From contig NZ_JAGGNU010000024.1 in NCBI RefSeq assembly GCF_018614915.1, positions 124,001 through 188,000 on the forward strand: DNA of 64,000 nucleotides. The letters are read 5' to 3'. The translations under genes and the position numbers were made by a program. Shown piece after piece: positions 27,300 through 35,994 of this stretch. The notes under the pieces are model-generated. The model searched no databases. It had not been told where the DNA came from and saw only the letters and a list, made by a program, of their open reading frames with translations. This stretch comes from Variovorax paradoxus (GTDB taxonomy: Bacteria; Pseudomonadota; Gammaproteobacteria; Burkholderiales; Burkholderiaceae_C). How positions within the stretch are numbered: position 1 is the first letter of the stretch; each line of letters starts with the position of its first letter.

Positions 27300-29294
27300 T
27301 CATGGATGCCGGCGCCGCAAGTCCTCGAAGGACAGCAGTTCGCCCGCGATGGCGCTCGCGGCCACGGTCGGCGGACTGGCGAGCCAGACCTGGCCCGGCC
27401 CGCCGCGGCCCGGAAAATTGCGGTTGATCGCGCTCACGGTGACCTGCTCCTTCTGCACCGAAGTGCCCGGCCCGCAGTTGCCGCAGGCGCCGCAAGAGGG
27501 CTGAAGGATGCGGGCACCGACCTTCTCGAAGGCATCGAGGTAGCCGCGTTCCGTGCAGTGGTCGCGCACCGCGGTCGTGCCGAACTGGAGGTAGAGCGAG
27601 ACCTGCGGCGGCACCTGGAGGCCGCGGTCGGCGGCCCAGCGCAGCACCGCGTGATAGTGGTCGAAGTCCTCGCGCTTGCCGGCCGTGCAGGAGCCACCGT
27701 AGGCGATGTCGATGCGCACCGGCGCCTTCAGTTCCGACAAGGGCATGCCGTTGCCCGGGTCGCCGGGGCGGGCCAGCATCGGCGGCACGCTGCGGCAGTC
27801 GACGCGGATCGTCTCCGCATGCACCGCGCCCTCGTCGCTGTGCATCCAGGCTTCGAGTTCGAAGTCGATGCCGCGCCGCTCGCGCAGGAAGCGAACGGTC
27901 TCCGCATCGGGCGCGACGATGCCGGTGAAGCCGCCGAGCTCGGCAGTCATGTTGGTGAGCGTCGCGCGCTCGTCGATCGACAGCCGCGCGACCGCCTCGC
28001 CGGTGAACTCGAACACGCGGCCCAGGCCGGCGCCGCCGCGGATGCGCGGCTCGGCCAGGAGATGCAGCACCACGTCCTTGGCGGTCACGCCGGGTTGCAG
28101 GGCGCCGTCGAGCACGACGCGGATCGACTGCGGCACGGTGAGCCGCACCGCACCGGTGACGAAGGCATTGGCCATGTCGGTGGTGCCGACACCGAAGGCC
28201 ACGCAGCCGAGCGCGCCGCTGTGCGGCGTGTGCGAATCGGTACCGACCACCACCTGGCCCGGCAATGCATAGTGCTCGGCCATCATCGCGTGCGAGATGC
28301 CGGCGACGTTGCCGCCGTCGTCGTCGCATGCTTCGTCTTCGGTCAGCGTGCGGTGCGAGCGCAGACCGTAGTCCGCAGCGAACTCGCGCTGCGCCTCGAC
28401 CATGCGCTGCACGTTGGGCACCAGGCCGCCGCGCACGTGGGCCGGGCTTTCCTCGACGTAGGAGGTGTGGTCCTCGAACACCACGATCGATGCCGGCTCG
28501 TGCAGCGCGAGCGGCTTGCCGAAGCTCGCGTGCAGCATGTGCGCCGCCATGCCGGTGTAGTACTCGTGGATGAAGCGCCAGTCGGCGCGCACGAAGGCGC
28601 CGTCGCCGGGCGCCGGGTGCGCCTCGGTGAGCTCGGTCGCGAGCGCATGGCGGGCCACGATCTTCTCGAACAGCGTGCGCGGCCGCTCGGGACCGGTGGT
28701 ATCCGCGCTGCGGATGCGGCGCATGTAGCGCTGGCCGAATCGCAGCAGGCCGCCGCTCTGCAGGATGGCGGCGGCGAGCGCGTCGCGGCCGGCGACCAGT
28801 TCGTCGAGCGCGATCGCCTCGCCCGCGCGGATGCGCGCGACGAGCCCCAAATCGGTGGAGGTGAAGAGGGCGATGTTGTCGGCGTTCTGGCGGTAGATGC
28901 GCTCGAAGCTCTCCGCGATCACCAGCCGCACGCCGGCGAGCTTCTCCGCCGCCGGGCTGTGCTCGCGCGACGAGCCCTTGCCGTAGCGCTTGCCGGCGAC
29001 CACCACCTCGATGCCGCTGGTGCGGATCGCATCCGTGCCGATGGGCAGGTGGTCACCGGCCTTGAAGCCGGTGTAGGGATGGCGGCCGAGCTTGTCGTCG
29101 TAGTGGGTGAGGATCGGCAGCGGCGTGATCTCGTCGGTCGAGATGTCGTCGCGCAGCGGCATGGCCTCGGCCAGTGGCGGTGCCTCGCCGCGGAGGCAGC
29201 GCTCGACCGTTTTGCTCGCTGCGGCGAGGAACAACAGCCGGGGGGCGAAGCGAATCGCGGGACGATCGTCGGAAGCTGGCTGTACGGCTGGCAT
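27300..29294 (-). CDS. Aconitase-family hydro-lyase with N-terminal swivel domain
   Basis: 664 residues. The LeuD-like swivel domain comes first (GKGSSREHSPAAEKLAGV, about residues 105-122), then the [4Fe-4S] catalytic domains with TDSHTPHSGALG, the cluster Cys in GGSCTAGK and the CxxC pair in SCGACGNCG. This order matches AcnB, but the AcnB HEAT-like N-terminus is absent. In LeuC/LeuD and AcnA the swivel is separate or C-terminal. It probably dehydrates/hydrates a hydroxy-tricarboxylate or related acid. It sits between a LysR gene and a tricarboxylate-type binding protein. Confidence 0.85.
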   Translation of the reverse strand: MPAVQPASDDRPAIRFAPRLLFLAAASKTVERCLRGEAPPLAEAMPLRDDISTDEITPLPILTHYDDKLGRHPYTGFKAGDHLPIGTDAIRTSGIEVVVAGKRYGKGSSREHSPAAEKLAGVRLVIAESFERIYRQNADNIALFTSTDLGLVARIRAGEAIALDELVAGRDALAAAILQSGGLLRFGQRYMRRIRSADTTGPERPRTLFEKIVARHALATELTEAHPAPGDGAFVRADWRFIHEYYTGMAAHMLHASFGKPLALHEPASIVVFEDHTSYVEESPAHVRGGLVPNVQRMVEAQREFAADYGLRSHRTLTEDEACDDDGGNVAGISHAMMAEHYALPGQVVVGTDSHTPHSGALGCVAFGVGTTDMANAFVTGAVRLTVPQSIRVVLDGALQPGVTAKDVVLHLLAEPRIRGGAGLGRVFEFTGEAVARLSIDERATLTNMTAELGGFTGIVAPDAETVRFLRERRGIDFELEAWMHSDEGAVHAETIRVDCRSVPPMLARPGDPGNGMPLSELKAPVRIDIAYGGSCTAGKREDFDHYHAVLRWAADRGLQVPPQVSLYLQFGTTAVRDHCTERGYLDAFEKVGARILQPSCGACGNCGPGTSVQKEQVTVSAINRNFPGRGGPGQVWLASPPTVAASAIAGELLSFEDLRRRHP

Positions 29295-29373
29295 GCCTGA
29301 TCTTCACGCCGGCACCCCCCGCCGGAAAGCGCCAAGACGGCACAGGGGCTCTCGCGAAACGCGAGATCGGGGC

Positions 29374-30261
29374 TTACCCGCGCAGCGCCTCGACCAGTGC
29401 CGCGACCGAACGCAGTCTCGGCGTCTTGCGCAATGCATAGAGGTGCAGCTCGCGTGCCGCCCAGCCTTCGTCGAGCGGCCGGCGCACGAAGCGCGGGCTG
29501 CCTGCATAGGCCGATGCGGCGCTCTGCGGGATCACCGCGATGCCCAGCCCGGCCTCGACCATGCGGCAGACCGCGTCGAAGCTGCTCACCGACACGGTGG
29601 GCGCAAAGGGCTTCTGCAGCGTTTCGGCGCGCTCGTGCAGGGAGCGGTCGAGCGCGCCACCCTGGTGGACACCGACCAGCGGATGCGCGAGCACCTCGGC
29701 GAAACCCACGGTCTTTCGCCTGGCCAGCGCATGGCCGGCGGGCAGCACCACCTGCAACGGATCGGTCGCGAAGCGCCAGGCATCGAGCCCGGCGGGCACC
29801 GGCGTCGCCACGCCCACCCCGACGTCGGCACGGTCGTCGAGGCAGGCGCGGATCACGTCGCGCGTGTCTTCCTCGTGCAGCGAGACCTGGACGCGCGGAT
29901 ACCGGGCAATGAAGGCCTGGAGGCGTTCGGGCAGGAAGCCGATCACGGCCGACATGTTGGCGTAGAGCCGGACGGTGCCTCGCACCTCGTCGCCTTCGAT
30001 CTGCACCTCGCGCACCAGCGCCTGCAGGTCGTCGTCGATGCGCTGCCCGCGCGCAAGCACCAGGCGCCCGGCGTCGGTGAGTGCGATGCCGCGCGGCGAG
30101 CGCACGAAGAGAGGTGTGCCGAACGCGTGTTCCAGATCGGCGATGCGCCGGCTCAGGGCCGAGGGCGCGATGTGCTCCAGCGCCGCGCCGCGCACGATGG
30201 AGCCGGCACGTGCGGTCGAGACGAAGAGGCGCAGGCTGTAGGCGTCGATGCGGCGGGTCAT
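29374..30261 (-). CDS. LysR-family transcriptional regulator
   Basis: About 295 residues from ATG 30261 (a GTG two codons upstream is possible). The N-terminal winged HTH has LRLFVSTARAGSIVRGAA and IAPSALSRRIADLEHAFGTPLF. The C-terminal part is the periplasmic-binding-like effector domain. It lies upstream of the aconitase and Bug genes in the same direction, with 79 bases between, and divergent from the ferredoxin reductase. The likely target is the aconitase/Bug pair. The inducer is unknown. Confidence 0.9.
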   Translation of the reverse strand: MTRRIDAYSLRLFVSTARAGSIVRGAALEHIAPSALSRRIADLEHAFGTPLFVRSPRGIALTDAGRLVLARGQRIDDDLQALVREVQIEGDEVRGTVRLYANMSAVIGFLPERLQAFIARYPRVQVSLHEEDTRDVIRACLDDRADVGVGVATPVPAGLDAWRFATDPLQVVLPAGHALARRKTVGFAEVLAHPLVGVHQGGALDRSLHERAETLQKPFAPTVSVSSFDAVCRMVEAGLGIAVIPQSAASAYAGSPRFVRRPLDEGWAARELHLYALRKTPRLRSVAALVEALRG

Positions 30262-30316
30262 CGGCACATGCTAACCAGCGCGGTCCAGGCCTTGCTCGGC
30301 TTTGGCTACAGTGGGG

Positions 30317-30336
30317 GTCGCTGCGAGCGCAGCGAC
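30317..30336 (+). promoter_or_regulatory. 8-bp perfect hairpin just upstream of the ferredoxin reductase ribosome site
   Basis: GTCGCTGC and GCAGCGAC pair around a GAGC loop, ending 4 bases before AAGGATC and the start codon. No T-run follows, so it is not an intrinsic terminator. It could stabilise the leader or affect translation, or be a regulator site in the LysR/reductase divergent region. Confidence 0.35.
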
Positions 30337-30348
30337 AGAAAAGGATCT

Positions 30349-31572
30349 ATGAATTCGAACATCGTGATCATCGGCGGCGGCCATGCGGCCGCACAGCTGT
30401 GCGCAGGCTTGGTGGAGGCGGGGCAGGGCGCCCGCGTGCACCTGGTGTGCGAGGAGAGCTGCATTCCCTATCACCGGCCGCCGTTGTCCAAGACCTTCCT
30501 CAAGAGCCCGGACGAGGCGCCGCAGCTCCACCGCGCCGAGGCCTGGTATGCCGAGGCCGGCATCACGATGCACCTGGGCGATCCGGCACTCGCGATCGAT
30601 CGCGCGGCGCACACCGTCACGCTGCGTTCGGGCACCGTGCTCGGCTGGGAGCGGCTGGTGCTGGCGACCGGCACCCGCGCCCGCCGCTTGCCTGCGCTCG
30701 TGGGGCTCGAGAACGTGGCGCTGCTGCGCGCGGCCGACGAGGCCGCGCAGCTGCGCTCGATGCTGATGGCGACAGAGCAGGTCACGGTGCTCGGCGGCGG
30801 CTTCATCGGCCTGGAGGTGGCGGCGACGGCGCTGGCGCTCGGCAAGCGCGTGAGCGTGCTGGAAAGCGCGCCGCGGCTCCTGAGCCGCGCCGTGTCGCCT
30901 GCCCTGTCCGAGCATGTGCTCGCGACGCATCGCGCCGCCGGCATGGACATCCGGGTCGGCGTGCAGTGCGGTGCCTGGCAGACCGAGGGCCGGCGCCTGG
31001 CGGCCATCGAGGTCGAGGGCGTGGCGCAGCCGGTGGATCTGCTGATGCTCGGCATCGGTGCCGTGCCCGAAACCGCGCTCGCGCAGGCCGCCGGCCTCGA
31101 GTGCGCCGACGGCATTGTGGTCGATGCCTACATGCAGACCAGCGACGAGGCGGTGCTCGCAGTCGGCGACTGCACGCGCTTTCCCGATCGGCACGCCGGT
31201 CGGGTCCTGCGGCTGGAGTCGGTGCAGAACGCGAACGACCAGGCGCGCACGGCCGTCGCTACGCTGACCGGCGCGGCCCGCCCGCACGATGCAGTGCCGT
31301 GGTTCTGGTCCGACCAGGGCAGCTTGCGCTTGCAGATGGCCGGGCTGGTCCCCGCCGACGGCACGGCCGGCGCGAGCATGGTGCGGCGTCCCGGCGCCAA
31401 TCCGGCTTCGTTCTCGCTGCTGCACTATGTGGATGGCGTGCTGCGCTGCGTCGAGTCGGTCAATGCGCCGATGGACCACATGATGAGCCGCAAGCTGCTG
31501 GAAGCGGGGCGCAGCCCGGACCCGGCGGTTGCAGCCGATCCCGCCGTGCCCTTGAAGACGCACCTGGCCTGA
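30349..31572 (+). CDS. FAD-dependent NAD(P)H:ferredoxin reductase
   Basis: 407 residues. FAD site IVIIGGGHAAAQL at the N-terminus, the PYHRPPLSK motif of putidaredoxin-reductase-type proteins (about residue 44), NAD site VTVLGGGFIGLEVAA (about residue 145), second FAD contact LAVGDCTRF, and a C-terminal reductase domain with VPWFWSDQG. It feeds electrons from NAD(P)H to a ferredoxin of a P450 or Rieske oxygenase. No partner ferredoxin or oxygenase gene is in the neighbourhood. RBS AAGGATC precedes ATG 30349. Confidence 0.92.
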   Translation: MNSNIVIIGGGHAAAQLCAGLVEAGQGARVHLVCEESCIPYHRPPLSKTFLKSPDEAPQLHRAEAWYAEAGITMHLGDPALAIDRAAHTVTLRSGTVLGWERLVLATGTRARRLPALVGLENVALLRAADEAAQLRSMLMATEQVTVLGGGFIGLEVAATALALGKRVSVLESAPRLLSRAVSPALSEHVLATHRAAGMDIRVGVQCGAWQTEGRRLAAIEVEGVAQPVDLLMLGIGAVPETALAQAAGLECADGIVVDAYMQTSDEAVLAVGDCTRFPDRHAGRVLRLESVQNANDQARTAVATLTGAARPHDAVPWFWSDQGSLRLQMAGLVPADGTAGASMVRRPGANPASFSLLHYVDGVLRCVESVNAPMDHMMSRKLLEAGRSPDPAVAADPAVPLKTHLA

Positions 31573-31794
31573 TCAGCTCGTCATGCTGCCGCGCCGCGAG
31601 GGCGCGCTGCTCCTTCGCAACTCCGCGTCCATCACGCGGGTGCCGGTCGCGAGCGCTGCCTCGTAAGTGTCGGCGCCGTATTCCGCCGATTTCAAGACCT
31701 TGCGCGGTGCGCCGTCAGCGTCGGTTTCGAGCAGCGTCCAGACGAAGGATCCGGGCGCCGGCTCATCGATGGTGAGTTTGATCGGATTTTTCAT
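31573..31794 (-). CDS. Small hypothetical protein, 73 aa
   Basis: 73 residues, soluble, beginning MKNPIKLTIDEP and containing FVWTLLETD and YGADTYEAALATG. The pattern resembles short single-domain proteins common in Burkholderiales with no known role. It lies 29 bases downstream of the MFS gene in the same direction and may be on its transcript. Its stop abuts the end of the convergent ferredoxin reductase. The frame is open further upstream but that part is antisense overlap with the MFS gene. Confidence 0.65.
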   Translation of the reverse strand: MKNPIKLTIDEPAPGSFVWTLLETDADGAPRKVLKSAEYGADTYEAALATGTRVMDAELRRSSAPSRRGSMTS

Positions 31795-31823
31795 GGCCCA
31801 CTCATCGTGGGCGCCGAGGTGCT

Positions 31824-33266
31824 CTATTTCTGTAGGCCAAGGTCGATCGTCGCGCCGGTTACATCGGGCGCGCGCAGCAGCAGGGCGCCGATCGAGGCCG
31901 CCGCCGCGGCGAAGACCGCGCCCACGATGAAAGCCACGTGGTAACCGCCGTTGAGCGCGAGCAGCGAGCCCGCGCCCGATGCGAGCAGGTAGTCGGTGCG
32001 TGCCGATGCGAGGCTCGCGAGCACCGCGAGGCCCAGCGCGCCGCCCATCATGAAGGCGGTGTTGACGATGCCCGAGGCAAGACCCGATTCGCTCGGTGCC
32101 ACGTCGCTCATCGCGACCAGCAGCATCGGGTTGAGCGCAATGCCGGCGCCGAGTCCGAGCAGCGTCATGCCGGGCATGACGTCGAGGAGAAAGCTGCCAT
32201 CCACCGGCGCGCGGGCGAACAGCGCCAATCCCGCAGCCGCCAGCAGCAGCCCGAAGGCGAGCGGCGCGCGGTTGCCGAAGCGCATCACCAGCTTGGCGGA
32301 GAGGCCGAGCGAGAAGGCGGCCATGATGAGGTTGGCCGGCAGGAATGCGAGGCCGACCTGCATCGGGCTGTAGCCCAGCACCAGCTGCAGGTAGAGCGCC
32401 GAGATGAAGAACCACGCGAACATCGCGGCGGCCCACAGCACGCCCATCACGTTGGCGACCGACACGTTGCGCAGCCGGAACAGGCGCAGCGGCATCAGCG
32501 GATGGCGCACGCGCGCCTCGATGGCGATGAAGATCGCCAGCAATGCCGCCGCGATGCCGAGCAGGCCCAGCGTCTGCGTCGAGGTCCAGCCGATCTCGTT
32601 GCCGTTGACGATCGCGTAGACCGCCAGCATCAGCGAGAGCGTGACGCTCAGCGCGCCGCCGACGTCGAGCCGCTCGCCCGCCGCGTGCCCCGGCATGTGC
32701 GGCAGCAGCGCGAGGCACAGTGCATAGACCGCCACGCCGATCGGCAGGTTGACCAGGAAGATCCAGTGCCAGCTGAGCGCGTCGGTCAGCAGTCCGCCGA
32801 GCAGCACGCCGATGCTGCCGCCGCCGGCGCACACGAAGCCGTAGACGCCCATCGCCTTGGCGCGTTCGGCCGGCTCGGTGAACAGGTTCATGATCAGCGA
32901 GAGCGCGACCGCCGAGACCACCGCGCCGCCGAGGCCCTGCACGGCGCGTGCGGCGACCAGCAGGGCCTGCGAGTTCGAGAGCCCGCAGGCCAGCGAGGCG
33001 ACGGTGAAGAGCGTGATGCCGAGCAGGAACAGCCGCCGATGCCCGAACAGGTCGCCCAGCCGGCCGCCCAGCAGCAGGAAGCCGCCGAAGGTGAGCATGT
33101 AGGCGTTGACCACCCAGACCAGCGAGGTCTCGCTGAAGCCGAGGTCGGTGCGGATCGAGGGCAGCGCCACGTTCACGATCGTGGTGTCCAGCACGATCAT
33201 GAGGACGCCGAGGCAGAGGACCATGAGTGCCAGCCAGCGCCGGCGGCCTTCGATGTGCGATCTCAT
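31824..33266 (-). CDS. MFS drug transporter, DHA2 (14-TM) family
   Basis: 480 residues with 14 hydrophobic segments. DHA2 motifs are LDTTIVNVALPSI in helix 1 (about residues 26-38), the motif A loop GGRLGDLFGHRRLF, and motif C near GGGSIGVLLGGLLTD. These are proton-driven exporters (EmrB/QacA type) of hydrophobic compounds. It lies 17 bases downstream of the short-chain dehydrogenase-fold gene, so the two are probably one operon. No regulator is adjacent. Confidence 0.92.
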   Translation of the reverse strand: MRSHIEGRRRWLALMVLCLGVLMIVLDTTIVNVALPSIRTDLGFSETSLVWVVNAYMLTFGGFLLLGGRLGDLFGHRRLFLLGITLFTVASLACGLSNSQALLVAARAVQGLGGAVVSAVALSLIMNLFTEPAERAKAMGVYGFVCAGGGSIGVLLGGLLTDALSWHWIFLVNLPIGVAVYALCLALLPHMPGHAAGERLDVGGALSVTLSLMLAVYAIVNGNEIGWTSTQTLGLLGIAAALLAIFIAIEARVRHPLMPLRLFRLRNVSVANVMGVLWAAAMFAWFFISALYLQLVLGYSPMQVGLAFLPANLIMAAFSLGLSAKLVMRFGNRAPLAFGLLLAAAGLALFARAPVDGSFLLDVMPGMTLLGLGAGIALNPMLLVAMSDVAPSESGLASGIVNTAFMMGGALGLAVLASLASARTDYLLASGAGSLLALNGGYHVAFIVGAVFAAAAASIGALLLRAPDVTGATIDLGLQK

Positions 33267-33283
33267 TCAACCATCTCCTTTTT

Positions 33284-34081
33284 TTAATCGACAAGAAAGC
33301 CGCAGCTCAGATTGGCAACGGTGCCGGTGATGGCGCCCGCGTAGCCGGAGGCCAGGAACACCGCCGTGTTCGCCACCTCGTCCAAGGTCGGCAGCCGCTT
33401 CAGCAGCGTGCCGCCAGCGGCATCTGCGAGCATCTCCGGAACCGTGACACCCGCGCGTTCGGCCATCGGCCTGAACACGTCCTGGGTATGGGAGCCCATC
33501 GCGGCTGCTTGCGGAATGGCATGGGGCCGCATGCAGACCACACGTATGCCCTGGGCGCCGAGCTCGCCGGCCAGATGGCGCGACATGGCTTCGACCGCGG
33601 CGCTCGCCACGCAGTTTCCCATGTAGCCTGGGCCAGGCAATCGCGCTCCTGGCGTCGAGAGGGTGAGGATCACGCCGGACGCCTTCTTCGCCATGTGCCG
33701 CGCCGCGGCCTGCGCCGTGATGAAGTTGCTGCGCGTGTAGACCGTGATGGGGTATTCGTAGTCCTGCAGCGACAGCGCCGCGAAGGGCGTGCCCTGGACG
33801 TGTGCCACGCCGATGGCGTTCAGCGCGATGTCGATGCCGCCCGCCTTCTGCGCCACCGCATCGGCATGCCGGTCGACCGCCTGTGCGTCGAGGGCATCGA
33901 CCTCGGCGCCTTCGGCCCTGCCGCCCGCAGCCTCGATGTCTGCTGCGACCGCCTCGAGCGAGGCCAGCGTCCGGCCGGCAAGAAATACTTTCGCGCCCTC
34001 GCGGGCGAATGCGCGCGCGACCGCGCCGCCGATGGCGCCCCCGGCACCATGGATCACTGCAATCTTGTCGACCAGCAGCAT
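33284..34081 (-). CDS. Short-chain dehydrogenase-fold protein lacking the Tyr-Lys pair
   Basis: 265 residues, Rossmann fold with the dinucleotide motif HGAGGAIGGAVA (about residues 10-21), the NAIG segment and an active-site Ser in LSTPGA. Aligning the following helix (AAVEAMSRHLAGELG) with classical SDRs puts Asn where the catalytic Tyr should be and Ser in place of the Lys of YxxxK. It may be a non-classical reductase, a nucleotide-binding regulator, or inactive. It heads an operon with the MFS pump. Confidence 0.85.
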   Translation of the reverse strand: MLLVDKIAVIHGAGGAIGGAVARAFAREGAKVFLAGRTLASLEAVAADIEAAGGRAEGAEVDALDAQAVDRHADAVAQKAGGIDIALNAIGVAHVQGTPFAALSLQDYEYPITVYTRSNFITAQAAARHMAKKASGVILTLSTPGARLPGPGYMGNCVASAAVEAMSRHLAGELGAQGIRVVCMRPHAIPQAAAMGSHTQDVFRPMAERAGVTVPEMLADAAGGTLLKRLPTLDEVANTAVFLASGYAGAITGTVANLSCGFLVD

Positions 34082-34200
34082 GTGTATCTCCTAGCTTGTG
34101 TACAGCATCCACAAACCTTAGCAGAGATACTGGACGGCGTCCACATGCGCCGTCGACAGAGGGCCCGGGACGCCGCTATGGGCATCCCGAGGCAAGCAAC

Positions 34201-34521
34201 TCAATAACGATAGGGGTTGTTCGGACGGCGGTCGTAGCGATTCGGCACGCCGTCGCCGTCGCGATCGCGGTCGTAGCGGTTCGGTACGCCGTCGCGGTCG
34301 TTGTCACCCCAGCCGCGGCGGCGGTGATCCCAACGATCGTCGCCGCCTTGCCAGCGCTGGGGCGGTTGTCCGTAGCCGTAGTACGCCTGCGGCGGCGGGG
34401 GCGGCGCCGGAACCACGATCACCCGGTGCGGATAGCGATCGTCATAGGCATGGGCCGGCGTGGTGAGCGCGCTCAGCGAGAGCAGGGCGGCGGCACCGAG
34501 AGCGAAAGCGATCGTTTTCAT
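34201..34521 (-). CDS. Small secreted protein with thrombospondin type 3-like Asp repeats
   Basis: 106 residues. A signal peptide ends at AHA (about residue 24) and a Pro-rich stretch follows. The C-terminus carries two Asp-rich repeats, DNDRDGVPNRYD and DRDGDGVPNRYD. These match the DxDxDG calcium loops of thrombospondin type 3 repeats, so it probably binds calcium in the periplasm or outside the cell. ATG 34521 follows GAGGAAC. An inverted repeat of about nine pairs (one G-T) lies just beyond its stop (34165-34190) but has no T-run. Confidence 0.75.
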   Translation of the reverse strand: MKTIAFALGAAALLSLSALTTPAHAYDDRYPHRVIVVPAPPPPPQAYYGYGQPPQRWQGGDDRWDHRRRGWGDNDRDGVPNRYDRDRDGDGVPNRYDRRPNNPYRY

Positions 34522-34678
34522 GCGAGTTCCTCGTGGTTGGAAGGAGCCTTCATCGTGCCCCTCTCGTGTGAAGCAGGCGTAAGGCACGGGCGAAATCTTG
34601 TATAGCCCTGTGTCGTCTGCGTACTGTCCCTGGCAGCCTTAACACGGGTGCTGCAAATTTTGCTTACATGTAGTTAAA

Positions 34679-34876
34679 ATGTATTACATGAACACCGAGC
34701 GCGACAACTTCCACGACTGGGCACGGGACAAGCCCGACACGAGCTTCGGTCCGCTCGCGCAGCGCGATCTCGACGAGGCCTCCGACCATCGTGCGGTGTG
34801 CTGGGGCCGGCTCGCGGTTCTGGCGGTGCTGGGGGCGGCGCTGGTCGCCGGCTTCAAGTGGTTCGCTGGGCTGTGA
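34679..34876 (+). CDS. Small single-pass membrane protein, 65 aa
   Basis: 65 residues with a hydrophilic N-terminus (HDWARDKPDTSFGPLAQRDLDEA) and one C-terminal membrane helix (about residues 44-62). Third-position G/C is very high, so the frame is coding. No Shine-Dalgarno precedes ATG 34679 or the internal ATG 34688. A TAAAAT box at 34675-34680 would put transcription start near 34687, so a leaderless message from 34688 is possible. No family recognised. Confidence 0.6.
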   Translation: MYYMNTERDNFHDWARDKPDTSFGPLAQRDLDEASDHRAVCWGRLAVLAVLGAALVAGFKWFAGL

Positions 34877-34880
34877 AAGC

Positions 34881-35228
34881 CTAGGTCGGCGGCGGAATCT
34901 CGCCGCCCTTCTGGCGCTCGCGGAACAGCGCGGCGCGCATCAGGAAAATGGTCGTGACGGGGGCCGTGAGAGCGACGAAGAGCGCGATCAGCGCCGTGTG
35001 CAGGAAAAGGCTGAAGCCCTGCACCGAGAAGTAGACGATGGTGGCGGCCGTGACGCACCAAACGCCGAGAGTGGCGCCGATCGTGGGCGCATGGATGCGT
35101 TGAAAGAAGCTTCCGAGCCGCACCAGGCCGAAGGAGCCGATGGCGGCGAAAGCCGCGCCCAGCACGACGAACACCGCGGTCAGGATCTCGGCCCACATCG
35201 GCAGCGGGCCCACGATGAAGTCGTTCAT
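34881..35228 (-). CDS. mrpG: Mrp cation/proton antiporter subunit G
   Basis: 115 residues, three membrane helices. MrpG/PhaG motifs are GSFGLVRLGSFFQRIHAPT and LGVWCVTAA, then the LTAPVTTIFLMRAAL helix. It is an accessory subunit of the multi-subunit Na+(K+)/H+ antiporter. Last gene of the six-gene operon. The ATG overlaps the mrpF stop by 4 bases. It converges with the small 65-residue membrane gene. Confidence 0.92.
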   Translation of the reverse strand: MNDFIVGPLPMWAEILTAVFVVLGAAFAAIGSFGLVRLGSFFQRIHAPTIGATLGVWCVTAATIVYFSVQGFSLFLHTALIALFVALTAPVTTIFLMRAALFRERQKGGEIPPPT

Positions 35229-35503
35229 TCGATCACCTCGCCGCGCAGGAGGAACTTCGCGAGCGCTGTCGAGCCGACGAAGCCGAACAGCGCGACCAGC
35301 ATCGCCGCCTCGAAGTAGACGCTGCTCGCATAGACGATGCCGAGCACCAGCATCATCAGCATGCCGTTGACGTAGAGGCAGTCGAGCGCCATCACGCGGT
35401 CTTGCGCGGTGGGACCGACCAGCAGGCGGGCCACTGCGCACAGCATGGCCACGGCAAGCAGCAGCAGCGCCAGCTTGAGGGCCCACAACAGAAGCGGGGT
35501 CAT
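35225..35503 (-). CDS. mrpF: Mrp cation/proton antiporter subunit F
   Basis: 92 residues, three membrane helices. The conserved MrpF/PhaF core GPTAQDRVMALDCLYVN lies between helices 1 and 2. ATG 35503 overlaps the mrpE stop by 4 bases and its own stop overlaps mrpG. Length is normal for the family. It is part of the membrane antiporter complex. Confidence 0.93.
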   Translation of the reverse strand: MTPLLLWALKLALLLLAVAMLCAVARLLVGPTAQDRVMALDCLYVNGMLMMLVLGIVYASSVYFEAAMLVALFGFVGSTALAKFLLRGEVIE

Positions 35504-35994
35504 GATTCGAAGATCTCCATCAGCAGGGGCTCGTAGCGCGTCTTGATCATCGCGATGAAAGCCGCCTCGTCCTCCTCGTGGAAGACGTGGATCAACAAGG
35601 TCGAACGGTCGAGGGAGATTTCGCCCCAGGCGGTGCCGGGCGTCAGGCAGAGAATCATCGCCAGCGTCGCGAGTGCATTGGGATCGCGCATCGCGAGCGG
35701 CACCCGTATGAAGTGCGCTGCCATGTCGCGGCTGCGCCGGGTCAGCAGCAGCCTGGCCACGGTCAAGGCCGAACGGACCAGGTCGTACGCGACCAAAGCG
35801 CCGAGCCGGAGCACCAGCCGGGGCCGCCGCATCCGCACCCTGGCAGGCCGCAGGCTCTGCGTCAGGATCGGTACCGCGATGGCGAGCAAGGCCGCCAACA
35901 GCAGCGTCGTTGCGTCGAAGGACTGGTTCAGCAGCAGCCACACGGCGAAGAGCGCCAGCGACAGCGGCGGCGAGGGCAGCCAGCGTTTGATCAT
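35500..35994 (-). CDS. mrpE: Mrp cation/proton antiporter subunit E
   Basis: 164 residues. Two N-terminal helices, then the MrpE/PhaE domain with the conserved LTPGTAWGEIS motif (about residue 111) and HVFHEED near the end. Start ATG 35994 overlaps the mrpD stop. The frame is open upstream inside mrpD but homology starts at MIKRW. Needed for complex assembly in studied Mrp systems. Confidence 0.92.
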   Translation of the reverse strand: MIKRWLPSPPLSLALFAVWLLLNQSFDATTLLLAALLAIAVPILTQSLRPARVRMRRPRLVLRLGALVAYDLVRSALTVARLLLTRRSRDMAAHFIRVPLAMRDPNALATLAMILCLTPGTAWGEISLDRSTLLIHVFHEEDEAAFIAMIKTRYEPLLMEIFES

